DNA from: Desulfobacter sp.
GTDB taxonomy: Bacteria > Desulfobacterota > Desulfobacteria > Desulfobacterales > Desulfobacteraceae
Assembly: GCA_028768525.1 (NCBI GenBank)
Contig: CP054837.1
Coordinates: 1,470,001 to 1,534,000, forward strand
Reading direction: 5' to 3'
Length of the DNA stretch: 64,000 bases
Shown here: positions 1 to 8,114 of the stretch, in pieces
How positions within the stretch are numbered: the stretch's first letter is position 1
How the letters are laid out: every line of letters starts with the position of its first letter
Program-made: the position numbers and the translations under genes
The notes under the pieces: model-generated
Database searches by the model: none
Told to the model about the DNA's origin: nothing
The model's input: the letters and a program-made list of their open reading frames with translations, nothing else

Positions 1-1
1 G

Positions 2-571
2 TCACTGGCCTGGGAGTTGAGAACCTTTATCCTCTTTTTGTCCCTTATTATCCTGGTCAGGTCCCTGGCCACCCCGGGAACGCCGTTCTTTTCCCTCTTC
101 GGCCACCCGCTTTCCTTCCAGGGCGCCGCCCAAGGCGGCCTGGTGGCCCTGCGTTTTTTCACGGTCATGGCCCTGGGGCTCGTTTTTTCAGCCACCACCA
201 AGCCCTCGGAGCTGAAAGCCGCGGTGCAATGGTTCCTCAAACCCGTCCCGTTCATCCCTGAAAAACGGGCGGGCATGGTCATCGGCCTTTCGTTGCGGTT
301 TCTTCCCATGATTTTCAGCCAGGCACGGGAATCCGGCCAGGCCATTGCGGCCAGATGCGGGGGCAGCAGGAAAAACCCGGTCAAACGGATCTCCATCCTC
401 TCCCTTGCCCTGCTGTCCAAAACGTTCAGACAGGCCGACAGTGTGAGCCTGGCCATGGAAGCCCGGGCCTACACCGAAGAGCGGACAGATCCCCAATTTG
501 GTTCCAGCGGCAGGGAGATACCCGCCATTCTTCTGGCTGCAGCCGCCGCCGTACTATTCTTTTTCATCTGA
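2..571 (+). CDS. Energy-coupling factor transporter transmembrane component (EcfT/CbiQ/BioN-like), 5'-truncated by window edge
   Basis: The reading frame is open to the left edge, so the gene starts before the window; a TTG at 17 is only the first internal start-like codon. The visible part has hydrophobic membrane segments near its beginning, around residues 35-60 and at the extreme C-terminus. Between them lies a cytoplasmic, basic region with two Ala-Arg motifs (AIAARCGG and AMEARAYT) at the places where EcfT proteins carry the two Ala-Arg-Gly motifs that contact the ATPases. Both motifs deviate from ARG (ARC and ARA). EcfT couples ATP hydrolysis to a substrate-binding S component for uptake of vitamins or metals; the partners are outside the window, so the substrate is unknown. 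Confidence 0.75.
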   Translation, partial: SLAWELRTFILFLSLIILVRSLATPGTPFFSLFGHPLSFQGAAQGGLVALRFFTVMALGLVFSATTKPSELKAAVQWFLKPVPFIPEKRAGMVIGLSLRFLPMIFSQARESGQAIAARCGGSRKNPVKRISILSLALLSKTFRQADSVSLAMEARAYTEERTDPQFGSSGREIPAILLAAAAAVLFFFI

Positions 572-621
572 TCCCCTTTATCCGCCTTTAAATTATCATT
601 TGGTTATCCTTGAATTTCAGG

Positions 622-650
622 TTGAACCGTCCTGGGTTTTAGGGTAGAAT
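622..650 (+). promoter_or_regulatory. Putative sigma-70 promoter for the tandem-RHH / ABC exporter operon
   Basis: TTGAAC at 622-627 is followed after exactly 17 bases by TAGAAT at 645-650. This lies in the 157-base gap between the EcfT gene and the next start codon, giving a leader of about 70 bases. Only sequence similarity supports it. Confidence 0.5.
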
Positions 651-728
651 TCGTCGTACAATAAGTTGCCATTACTTTTTTGAATCGCAACTATTAAATA
701 ATACACAACATCCCGGAAAGGAGGAGAT

Positions 729-1304
729 ATGACAAAATTCAACGATCCCCTCACCGGACCGTCCATGTTCGACCTGAGGGGAAAGCAGTCGGTCAGGGCC
801 ACCTTCAAGCTCTCCCAGAAGGCGATCGATTCCATCGGCCTGGTGGCCGTACATATGGGAATAAAACAGAAATCCCTGTTTGACCATATTATCGAGGATT
901 ATGCAGCCCTGGATCAGCTGGCCCGGACCATCCGGGTCCGGCAGTTTAAAAAAATCCCCAGGAAACAGAAGACCTTTGTGCTCAGCCGAAAAACCATAGA
1001 GGCGCTGACGGCCATCTCGGACACCTATAACATGCCCCGAGATGCCCTGGTGGAGTATTCCATCAAAAAACTGGAATCCGTTATCCAGTCCGAAAAAATA
1101 AGGCACGGTGAACGCAAAAAACTGGCCGCTGAAATGGAAAATGAATTTAAGCACACCCTGGCCCTTTACCGGAAGTCCGCCGAAACCCTCGGGGCGGACG
1201 ACCCCTTCTGCCGCCGCCTGGAAAAGGTGGTGGACGCCATGGGAAAAACCCGCCGGGACGTGGACGAGTTCCTGGAGAAAAGCAAAGTACTTGAAGATTT
1301 TTAG
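729..1304 (+). CDS. Hypothetical protein with two ribbon-helix-helix-like repeats and a helical C-terminus
   Basis: The 191-residue protein is preceded by a strong ribosome binding site (AGGAGG) a few bases before ATG 729. Residues about 20-60 (VRATFKLSQKAIDSI then a helix pair) and about 76-117 (KTFVLSRKTIEALTAI then a helix pair) resemble each other. Each looks like a ribbon-helix-helix unit: a short strand with alternating residues, then two helices. Residues 120-191 are charged and predicted helical. There is no signal peptide or membrane segment. It is the first gene of the operon leading into the Gld-type ABC exporter, whose start lies 9 bases downstream. An autoregulatory DNA-binding role is an inference; I do not recognise a named family. 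Confidence 0.6.
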   Translation: MTKFNDPLTGPSMFDLRGKQSVRATFKLSQKAIDSIGLVAVHMGIKQKSLFDHIIEDYAALDQLARTIRVRQFKKIPRKQKTFVLSRKTIEALTAISDTYNMPRDALVEYSIKKLESVIQSEKIRHGERKKLAAEMENEFKHTLALYRKSAETLGADDPFCRRLEKVVDAMGKTRRDVDEFLEKSKVLEDF

Positions 1305-1313
1305 GAGGAGACA

Positions 1314-2267
1314 TTGATTGATGTTCAGAATCTGACCAAGTATTACAACGACTTTTGCGCGGTGGACGGTATCAGCCTGACCATCCAGCCCGGAGAAATA
1401 CTTGGCCTGCTCGGTCCCAACGGGGCCGGAAAGACAACGACCTTAAGAATGCTCACAGGCTATTACCCCCCCACATCGGGCCGTATCCGGGTCAAGGATC
1501 TGGAAATGCCGCAGGATACCCTGAAAATAAAATCCCTGATGGGGTACCTGCCGGAATCCGCGCCCCTCTACCACAATATGCTGGTCTATGACTATATGGA
1601 TTATGTGGCCCGGCTCAAGGGCCTCACCGATCCGGCCCGGAAAGATGAACGGTTCAGGGAGCTTGCCAAACTCTGCGGCCTGACCGGCATCATGGCCAAA
1701 CCCATCGGCACCCTGTCCAAGGGACTGAAGCAGCGGGTGGGCCTGGCCCATGCCATGATGACCGATCCGGAAATCCTCATCCTGGATGAGCCCACCTCGG
1801 GCCTGGACCCCAACCAGATCGCAGAAATCCGGGATATCATCCGGTCCATAGGCAAGGAAAAAACCATTATCTTTTCCACCCATATCCTCTCGGAGGCCGA
1901 GGCCACCTGCGACCGCATCGCCATCATCAACAAAGGCAAAAAGGTGGCCGACGACAGCACTGCCAACCTCAAGCAGAGTGCCCGCCAGGCCGGGTTCATC
2001 AAGCTCACCCTCCAAGGAACCGACGAACGAAGCGCCATGGAACGGCTGGGCAACCTCGCCCAGGGCATAGAGGTCCGGCCCGTGGAAGGCGCCCCTCCGG
2101 GCAAAGAGGTCTCCTTTGAAATCAAAACCCCGGGGCACAAGGACATTCGGTCCGAAATCTACCTGAGCATCAAGGAGACCGACTGGATCATCACCGAATT
2201 GTCCAGGGAATCCCAGGCACTCGAACAAATCTTCCAGGAACTCACACAGGAGGACGCCGCGGCATGA
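1314..2267 (+). CDS. ABC transporter ATP-binding protein, GldA/CcmA-like
   Basis: This 317-residue ATPase powers the exporter formed with the next genes. Walker A is GPNGAGKTT near residue 34, the signature is LSKGLKQRVG, and Walker B is ILILDEPTSGLDP followed by the switch His in FSTHIL. About 90 C-terminal residues follow the nucleotide-binding domain, as in the GldA/NatA-type exporter ATPases. The start is TTG 1314 because AGGAGG sits just upstream at 1303-1310 and the conserved N-terminus (IDVQNLTKYY) begins right there. It overlaps the permease gene by 4 bases, indicating translational coupling. Substrate is unknown; the family also serves gliding machinery in Bacteroidetes, but the genes are widespread in non-gliding bacteria. 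Confidence 0.9.
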   Translation: MIDVQNLTKYYNDFCAVDGISLTIQPGEILGLLGPNGAGKTTTLRMLTGYYPPTSGRIRVKDLEMPQDTLKIKSLMGYLPESAPLYHNMLVYDYMDYVARLKGLTDPARKDERFRELAKLCGLTGIMAKPIGTLSKGLKQRVGLAHAMMTDPEILILDEPTSGLDPNQIAEIRDIIRSIGKEKTIIFSTHILSEAEATCDRIAIINKGKKVADDSTANLKQSARQAGFIKLTLQGTDERSAMERLGNLAQGIEVRPVEGAPPGKEVSFEIKTPGHKDIRSEIYLSIKETDWIITELSRESQALEQIFQELTQEDAAA

Positions 2268-2968
2268 CACCCATTAAAACCATTGCCTTAAAGGAATTCA
2301 GGGACTATTTTGTCTCCCCCATCGCCTATATTGTGATCTCGCTGTTTCTCATTGTCAGCGGATGGTTTTTCTTTTCCACCTTTTTCATCTTCGGCCGGGC
2401 GGACCTCAGGGACTTTTTCTCCCTGCTGCCCATGACCTTTTCCTTCTTTATCCCGGCCATTACCATGCGGCTATTTGCCGAAGAAAAAAATGTCGGGTCC
2501 TATGAGACCCTGCTGACCATGCCGGTCTCCTTTACCCACATCGCCCTGGGTAAATTTCTGGCCGCCACGGCATTTGCCGGCGCCATGCTGCTGCCCACCC
2601 TCTCCTATCCGCTGTTCATCTCCACCATCGGGTCCGTGGATCCGGGGCCGGTGATCGGCGGATACCTGGGGGCCGTACTCCTGGCCGCAGCCTATTGCAG
2701 CATGGGCATTTTTGCCTCCTCCCTCACCCGGAACCAGATCGTGGCCTTTATCATCGGCTGCGCGCTGTGCTTTACCCTGACCATTCTGGACCGGATGCTG
2801 TTCTTCATTCCGGAAAAACTGGTTCCTGTGGTGGAATACATTGGTGCCAACGCCCATTTCATGAACATCTCCAAGGGCATCATCGACTCCAGGGATATCC
2901 TTTACTTCGCCTCTGTGGTCTTTGTCTTCATCTTCTCAACCTATATTGCCATGAAAGAAAAGAATTAA
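2264..2968 (+). CDS. ABC transporter permease, GldF-like (ABC-2 type)
   Basis: The 234-residue protein has six hydrophobic segments, the ABC-2 permease architecture: around residues 20-40, 50-70, 100-125, 135-155, 160-185 and 205-228. The N-terminal KEFRDYFVSPIAY motif is typical of GldF/NosY-like permeases, with a cytoplasmic helix followed by the first membrane span. The ATG start overlaps the ATPase stop (ATGA), and the auxiliary protein follows 9 bases after its stop, so ATPase, permease and auxiliary protein form one transcription and assembly unit in the inner membrane. Confidence 0.85.
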   Translation: MTPIKTIALKEFRDYFVSPIAYIVISLFLIVSGWFFFSTFFIFGRADLRDFFSLLPMTFSFFIPAITMRLFAEEKNVGSYETLLTMPVSFTHIALGKFLAATAFAGAMLLPTLSYPLFISTIGSVDPGPVIGGYLGAVLLAAAYCSMGIFASSLTRNQIVAFIIGCALCFTLTILDRMLFFIPEKLVPVVEYIGANAHFMNISKGIIDSRDILYFASVVFVFIFSTYIAMKEKN

Positions 2969-2977
2969 GGAGTTACC

Positions 2978-5167
2978 ATGGGTAAGCTTTCCCTTAAAGA
3001 ACATTATATAAAATTCATCCTATACCTGGCGGTGATCGTCCTGGTGAATATAGCGGGACTCACCCTGTTTTTCAGGGCCGACCTCACGGCCAACCGGATC
3101 TACTCCCTGTCCGACGCCAGCCGCCAGGCAGTCTCCACCCTGTCCGAGCCCCTGAACATCAAGGTGTTTTTCTCCAAAAACCTGCCCGCCCCCCACAACA
3201 ATACCGAACGGTATTTGCGTGACCTTCTGGCCGAGTATGCGGCCCGGGCCGGCCGGTATTTCAACTTTACCTTTTACAATGTCTCCCAGGAGGGTGATAT
3301 TGCATCCCAGGCGGACAAAAACCGGGAAATGGCCCGGGACTACGGGATCCAGCCCGTCCAGATCCGGGTGATGGAAAACGATGAGATCAAATTCAAAAAT
3401 GCCTACATGGGGCTGGTCATCCTCCACGGAGACCTCATTGAAAAGATCCCGGCCATCACCTCGGTGAACGGTCTGGAATACCAGCTTACCACGGCCATCC
3501 AGAAGCTGAATAACAAGGTATCGGCCCTGCTCCGCCAAACGGACAAGATACAGGTCACCATGTACCTTTCCTCGGGCCTCAATGCCATTGCCCCCCTCAT
3601 CGGGCTGCCGGAACTGCCCGGCCTGGGACGGGCCGTGGAAGAGACCGTTGCAGGCATGAATAAAAAAAGCCTGGGCATATTCGAATTCAAGCACGTGGAT
3701 ATCGACACCAAAGCCCAGATGGAAACAATCGCCAAAAAATACGATCTCATGGCCATGTCCTGGCCGGAAGTCAAAGAAACAAATATCCCAGCCGGGAACG
3801 GCACCGCCGGCCTGGTGATTGAGTACAAAGGCGAAGCCACGGCCCTGCCGCTGATCTCCGCCGTTGAACTGCCCATCATCGGTACCACCTACCAGATGGC
3901 CGATCCCATGATGCTGGAAGAAGAACTGCAGGCGGTGATGGAAAAAATGATCGGCATCAACAAGGACATCGGCTACCTTTCCGACCACGGGGTCCCCTCC
4001 CTGCTCCCCGACCGCATGGCCATGATGCAGGGGCGCCCCAGCAACAGCCTCAGCGCATTCAACCAGCTCCTGGGCGCCCGGTATAATATCAAGCAAATCC
4101 CCCTAAAGGAGGACAGAATCCCCGAAGGGCTCAACTGCCTGGTCATTGCCAAGCCCACCGAACCATTTTCCGACTATGAACTCTTCCAGATCGACCAGGC
4201 CCTGATGAAGGGAACCAATATCGCCGTCTTTGCCGATGCATTCAAGGAAGAAAACAGGGGCGGCGGCATGATGGGCATGCCCCCGGCCTTCACCCCCATC
4301 GACACCGGCCTTGAAAAGCTTCTGGCCCACTACGGGGTTAAAATTGAGCCCTCCTATGTGCTGGACAAAAGCGCCTACAAGCACCAGCTGCCACAGTCCC
4401 AGGGCGGGGGGGAACAAAGCATCTATTTTGCCCCCATGCTCAAGGAAAAAAGCATCAACACCGCCCCGGCCTTCATGAAGAACATCAAGGGGCTGGTGGC
4501 CATGCAGATCTCCCCGGTGACACTGGTTGAAGAGAATATCAACACAGACAAGGTGCGGACCGTAAAACTGCTCAGTTCCTCTGACCAGTCCTGGCTCATG
4601 ACCGACAACATCAACCTGAACCCCATGTTCATTACCCCGCCCTCAGCCGAGGGCGACTACGCCGCCCAGGACCTAGCCTATATCCTGGAAGGGGAATTCA
4701 CCTCCTACTTCAAGGATAAACCCGTCCCCCAAAAAGAAACCGGGGAAAAGGATATCACGGCAGAAGACGAGGCGGCCGGCCCGAAAAATGAAAAACCGGC
4801 GGCCAGGACCCTGGCCGGCATGAAGGCGGAAAACCGGGTGCTCAAGACCTCGGTTCCGGCCAGGATCTTCGTTCTGGGCTGCGCCCAGGTGCTCCACGAC
4901 AACATGCTGGATCCGGAAGGGCGGACCACCAACGCCACCTTCCTGCTCAACCTCATCGACCACCTCAACGGCGAAGACAGCATTGCCGCCATGCGCAGTA
5001 AACAGCAGACCCTGAACCCCATCGCGGAGACCGATCCCCTGGCCAAGGGCGTGATCAAGGCCTTCAACATCGCCGGCCTTCCGGTGCTTGTGGTGCTGTT
5101 TGGCCTGGTGGTCCTGTTCCGCAGGAACCTGAAAAAGAAACGCATCGCCCAATTATATAAGGTATAA
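2978..5167 (+). CDS. GldG-like ABC exporter auxiliary protein
   Basis: The 729-residue protein has one N-terminal membrane span (about residues 12-32) and another near residues 695-715, just before a basic RRNLKKKR tail. Between them lies a large periplasmic domain of the ABC-type auxiliary (GldG) family, beginning with the characteristic LTANRIYSLSDASRQ segment and a thioredoxin-like region (LNIKVFFSKNLPAP). A low-complexity Lys/Glu stretch around residues 585-615 separates the last periplasmic part. It follows the permease at 9 bases with its own Shine-Dalgarno (AAGGAG). The role in substrate handling of this exporter type is not established. Confidence 0.8.
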   Translation: MGKLSLKEHYIKFILYLAVIVLVNIAGLTLFFRADLTANRIYSLSDASRQAVSTLSEPLNIKVFFSKNLPAPHNNTERYLRDLLAEYAARAGRYFNFTFYNVSQEGDIASQADKNREMARDYGIQPVQIRVMENDEIKFKNAYMGLVILHGDLIEKIPAITSVNGLEYQLTTAIQKLNNKVSALLRQTDKIQVTMYLSSGLNAIAPLIGLPELPGLGRAVEETVAGMNKKSLGIFEFKHVDIDTKAQMETIAKKYDLMAMSWPEVKETNIPAGNGTAGLVIEYKGEATALPLISAVELPIIGTTYQMADPMMLEEELQAVMEKMIGINKDIGYLSDHGVPSLLPDRMAMMQGRPSNSLSAFNQLLGARYNIKQIPLKEDRIPEGLNCLVIAKPTEPFSDYELFQIDQALMKGTNIAVFADAFKEENRGGGMMGMPPAFTPIDTGLEKLLAHYGVKIEPSYVLDKSAYKHQLPQSQGGGEQSIYFAPMLKEKSINTAPAFMKNIKGLVAMQISPVTLVEENINTDKVRTVKLLSSSDQSWLMTDNINLNPMFITPPSAEGDYAAQDLAYILEGEFTSYFKDKPVPQKETGEKDITAEDEAAGPKNEKPAARTLAGMKAENRVLKTSVPARIFVLGCAQVLHDNMLDPEGRTTNATFLLNLIDHLNGEDSIAAMRSKQQTLNPIAETDPLAKGVIKAFNIAGLPVLVVLFGLVVLFRRNLKKKRIAQLYKV

Positions 5168-5220
5168 GAACCGCACGGATAAACAGATATTGTATATTAA
5201 GGTGTATTTAGGAAACTGCC

Positions 5221-6180
5221 ATGAAAAAAGAATATATTATTCTGATCGCCCTGATCATCGGACTGGGCGCCTACCTGGGACTGAAAAAAGACGACCGTGT
5301 CCACTATGAGCTGCCGGTGCCGCCCGTAGTGGATGCAGATAAAATCGACCGGCTGGAAATAAAAAAAGATAAATTCACCATTGTCCTCAATAAGGGGGAT
5401 AAAGGCTGGACCCTTACGGAGAAAAAATTCCCAGCGGACAAGTCCGCTGTGGACAACATGCTGGACACCGTTAAAGGGCTGAAGCTTTCGGCTCTGGTTT
5501 CCGAGGCGTCGGACCTGATCCGTTACGAACTGGATCCCCCCAATGCCGTTCAGGTCAAGGCCTTTGAAGGCCAGGATGAAAAACGGGCCTTCACCGTGGG
5601 AAAAACCGCCCCCAGCTTCAACCACACCTTTATTATGCTGGCGGGGGACAAACGGATCTTCCAGGCTGACAAAAGCTTCAGGAACTATTTTGACAAATCC
5701 GTGGACGACCTCAGGGACAAACTGGTCTTTGAGATCAAAACAGAGACCATCAAAAAAATAACCATGGAAAAAGAAGGGAAGTCCACAACCCTGACAAGGG
5801 TCACCCAGGCCGAAGATAAGAAAAAGGGCGACGACAGGGCCGATATCTGGCAGTCAGGGGACGGTACAGAGGCGGACCTGACTGCCGTATCCGACCTGAT
5901 CTCCTCCCTTTCCCGCCTGGAATGCAGTGCATTTCTGCCCCAGGGGGGTGCACAGGGCCTGGGAAAAGAAACGGTCCTGTGCAAAATAATGCTTGAAAAT
6001 GATCAGGTTCTCAGTTTAAATCTGTTCAAGCAGGACGGGAAGGAGACGATGGCAGGTACGGCGTCATCCACCCCCTACGCCTTCTCCCTGGCCTCATATA
6101 AAGCCGATGACATTGTATCCTACGTGGACAAGCTGCTTGGAATTGAGAAAAAAGAAGATAGCGGATCTGATAAAGAGTGA
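5221..6180 (+). CDS. DUF4340 domain protein, membrane-anchored
   Basis: The 319-residue protein has an N-terminal hydrophobic anchor (residues 5-20) followed by a soluble extracytoplasmic region. The repeating pattern of short strands (DRLEIKKDKFTIVLNKGD, then WTLTEKKFPADKSAVDNML) is the hallmark of DUF4340, which is regularly found directly after GldG-like genes. It lies 53 bases after the GldG-like gene and overlaps the acyltransferase start. It is presumably an accessory part of the same exporter; the molecular function is unknown. Confidence 0.75.
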   Translation: MKKEYIILIALIIGLGAYLGLKKDDRVHYELPVPPVVDADKIDRLEIKKDKFTIVLNKGDKGWTLTEKKFPADKSAVDNMLDTVKGLKLSALVSEASDLIRYELDPPNAVQVKAFEGQDEKRAFTVGKTAPSFNHTFIMLAGDKRIFQADKSFRNYFDKSVDDLRDKLVFEIKTETIKKITMEKEGKSTTLTRVTQAEDKKKGDDRADIWQSGDGTEADLTAVSDLISSLSRLECSAFLPQGGAQGLGKETVLCKIMLENDQVLSLNLFKQDGKETMAGTASSTPYAFSLASYKADDIVSYVDKLLGIEKKEDSGSDKE

Positions 6181-6899
6181 GCATCCTGCTGAAAATTGCA
6201 TATCAGCCCTATAAGTGGCTCATCGCGGTTCCCTTCGTGATTTTAACCACCCTGGTTCTGGGCAGCATATGCATAGTCGTGGGATTTTTTTTCAGCCAGG
6301 ATGCTGCAGACATCCTGGCGGTGACCTGGTCCAGGCTCTGCTGCGCCGCAGGGCCCGTCCGGGTCAGGATCCGGGGCAGAAAAAACTACAGCCGGTTTAA
6401 ATCCTATGTGGTGGTGGCCAACCACCAGAGCATGGCGGACATTCCAGCCATCCATGGGTTCATCGGCCTGAAGATCAAATGGGTGATGAAACAGGAATTA
6501 AGAAAGATTCCCGTTTTCGGCACGGCCTGCGAGCAGTTGGGATGTATCTATGTGGACCGCTCCGACCACGATTCGGCCGTCAGGTCCATTGAAGCGGCAA
6601 AGGAGAAGATGTCCCAAAAGGCCTCGGCCCTGTTCTTTGCCGAAGGGACCCGGAGCCGGAACGGCGAGGTCATGCCCTTTAAAAAAGGGGCCTTCCGATT
6701 CGCCATGGAAACCGGGGTGCCGGTTTTGCCGGTAACCATCCGGAACTCCATCGATATTCTGCCACCGGATACACTGGATTTGACCCCGGGCACCCTGGAT
6801 ATTGTGGTACACCGTCCGGTCCATCTCAGCCCCCACCATGAGGAAGAGTTGGACCAGATCATCGAACAGACGCGTCAGACCATAGCCGCGGCCATATAG
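6177..6899 (+). CDS. 1-acyl-sn-glycerol-3-phosphate acyltransferase family protein (PlsC-like)
   Basis: The 240-residue enzyme has one or two N-terminal membrane spans and then the acyltransferase motifs: NHQSMAD (the HX4D catalytic pair) near residue 81, and EGTRSRNG near residue 159, which binds the glycerol phosphate. The expected role is transfer of an acyl chain to lysophosphatidic acid to give phosphatidic acid at the inner membrane. The GTG start at 6177 overlaps the stop of the DUF4340 gene by four bases, which ties it to the exporter operon. A substrate other than lysophosphatidate is possible, given the lipid-export-like context. Confidence 0.85.
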   Translation: MSILLKIAYQPYKWLIAVPFVILTTLVLGSICIVVGFFFSQDAADILAVTWSRLCCAAGPVRVRIRGRKNYSRFKSYVVVANHQSMADIPAIHGFIGLKIKWVMKQELRKIPVFGTACEQLGCIYVDRSDHDSAVRSIEAAKEKMSQKASALFFAEGTRSRNGEVMPFKKGAFRFAMETGVPVLPVTIRNSIDILPPDTLDLTPGTLDIVVHRPVHLSPHHEEELDQIIEQTRQTIAAAI

Positions 6900-6965
6900 G
6901 CGCAGAATGACCTCCCCATGGCGTGGGGGAGAGATCCAAAGGAATAAGCAAACGAGGTGAGCCAG

Positions 6966-7358
6966 ATGACAACCGATCCCCGGCAGCCAGACATCCTGGT
7001 CATGGATGACGAAGAACATATCCGCAATATCACCAAAAAGATGCTTGAAAAATTCGGCTACCATGTCAGCCTCACGGCCGACGGCAGCGAGGCCGTCCAT
7101 GAATACCGCAGCGCCCTTGACCGGAGCGCTCCCTATGCCCTGGTTATCCTGGACCTCACCATCCCCAACGGCATGGGCGGTGAGGAGGCGGCCCGCAAAA
7201 TCCTGGACATGGACCCCCAAGCCAGGCTGGTGGTTTCCTCGGGCTACCTGGATGACCCGGTGATGGCCGACTACCCGTCCTACGGACTCAAGGGGGCAAT
7301 CCCCAAACCTTACCGTCTCAACGACTTGAAGGAGATGGTGGCCAACCTGGTTTCCTGA
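6966..7358 (+). CDS. Single-domain response regulator (CheY-like receiver)
   Basis: The 130-residue receiver domain shows the acidic pocket (VMDDEEH near residue 10), the phosphoacceptor Asp in VILDLTIPNG, the conserved Ser in VVSSGY and Lys in IPKPYR. No output domain follows, so it acts through protein-protein contact or as a phosphorelay intermediate. ATG 6966 is preferred because GAGGTGA at 6954-6960 is a well-spaced ribosome binding site; an in-frame GTG at 6957 would lie within that site. No cognate kinase is adjacent. It is the last gene before the dcw cluster. Confidence 0.85.
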   Translation: MTTDPRQPDILVMDDEEHIRNITKKMLEKFGYHVSLTADGSEAVHEYRSALDRSAPYALVILDLTIPNGMGGEEAARKILDMDPQARLVVSSGYLDDPVMADYPSYGLKGAIPKPYRLNDLKEMVANLVS

Positions 7359-7587
7359 TCCGGCACAGGCACCTCCCCCCTCCTCCACCTCCCCTCCACT
7401 CCACTTTTCGCCCCCCAGTTCAGCAGTGTATTTTTTGCGCTTTCACGCCCTGCCCCCGGGGGCGGACGCCATCCCCCCACAATCCCCCACCCCATCTTCC
7501 ACCTTGCACCACAAAAGCCTACAATTCTGTATACCCCATTCCATGGTAGTTCCACGATTATTTTTTCAAGAAAATTTATTTTTTCCC

Positions 7588-7615
7588 TTGACTTACCCGT
7601 GAATTTTCGTAAAAG
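7588..7615 (+). promoter_or_regulatory. Putative mraZ promoter
   Basis: TTGACT at 7588-7593 and TAAAAG at 7610-7615 are separated by 16 bases, directly upstream of the GTGG repeat array. The preceding stretch 7359-7587 is pyrimidine- and C-rich on the plus strand and shows no convincing gene. This is the obvious place for the main dcw promoter. Confidence 0.45.
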
Positions 7616-7616
7616 T

Positions 7617-7643
7617 GTGTCGTATGGTGGTGGAAAGTGGATG
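7617..7643 (+). promoter_or_regulatory. Putative MraZ operator (three direct repeats, 10-bp period)
   Basis: GTGT at 7617, GTGG at 7627 and GTGG at 7637 recur with an exact 10-base period, 32 bases before the mraZ start. Known MraZ operators consist of TGGG/GTGGG-type direct repeats with 5-base spacers, that is, a 10-base period. Placement just after the putative -10 fits autorepression of the dcw operon. Confidence 0.6.
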
Positions 7644-7671
7644 ATTATTTTTAATCAGAGGCTTAAGATAA

Positions 7672-8112
7672 GTGTTTCGATCTAGCTCCTTTCATACAAT
7701 CGATCCAAAAGGCAGGGTCATTATTCCGGCACGGTTCCGGAAGGTCATTGCTGCGGATGATGAATACGGGGTGGTGGTCTCAATAAAGGACGGCTGTATC
7801 TATGCCTACACCTTCAGTGAATGGAAAAACATTGAAAAACGGATCCGGGCGGCCAAAAGTGCTGCCATGGAACGGTTTAAACGGTTTTTCCTGGGGAATG
7901 CCTGTCCGCTTAAATGCGACAAGCAGGACAGGATACTGATTCCCCAAAGCCTGAGGAGTTATGCAGGCATAGAGAAGGACATCGTCCTTGTGGGTGTTCT
8001 GGACCGGTTTGAAATCTGGTCCAGGGAAAAATGGGACCAGGAAAACCTCAAAATGGAGCAGGAGCTTGAAAAAGAGGATGTACGGGAGGAAATTGCTTCC
8101 CTGGGATTATAA
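7672..8112 (+). CDS. mraZ: Transcriptional regulator MraZ
   Basis: The 146-residue protein contains two SpoVT/AbrB-like halves: FHTIDPKGRVIIPARFR at residues 5-21 and CDKQDRILIPQSLRSYAG near residues 82-99. MraZ forms a ring-shaped oligomer that binds the direct repeats in its own promoter and controls the dcw cluster. The GTG start at 7672 places FRSSSFH at the N-terminus as in other MraZ proteins. The methyltransferase gene rsmH follows after 2 bases, the universal arrangement. Confidence 0.95.
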   Translation: MFRSSSFHTIDPKGRVIIPARFRKVIAADDEYGVVVSIKDGCIYAYTFSEWKNIEKRIRAAKSAAMERFKRFFLGNACPLKCDKQDRILIPQSLRSYAGIEKDIVLVGVLDRFEIWSREKWDQENLKMEQELEKEDVREEIASLGL

Positions 8113-8114
8113 GT

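Noticed and set aside
7310..7555. Minus-strand frame of 81 codons before mraZ
   Set aside because: Lies in a C-rich spacer and the end of the receiver gene; no start signal or family similarity.
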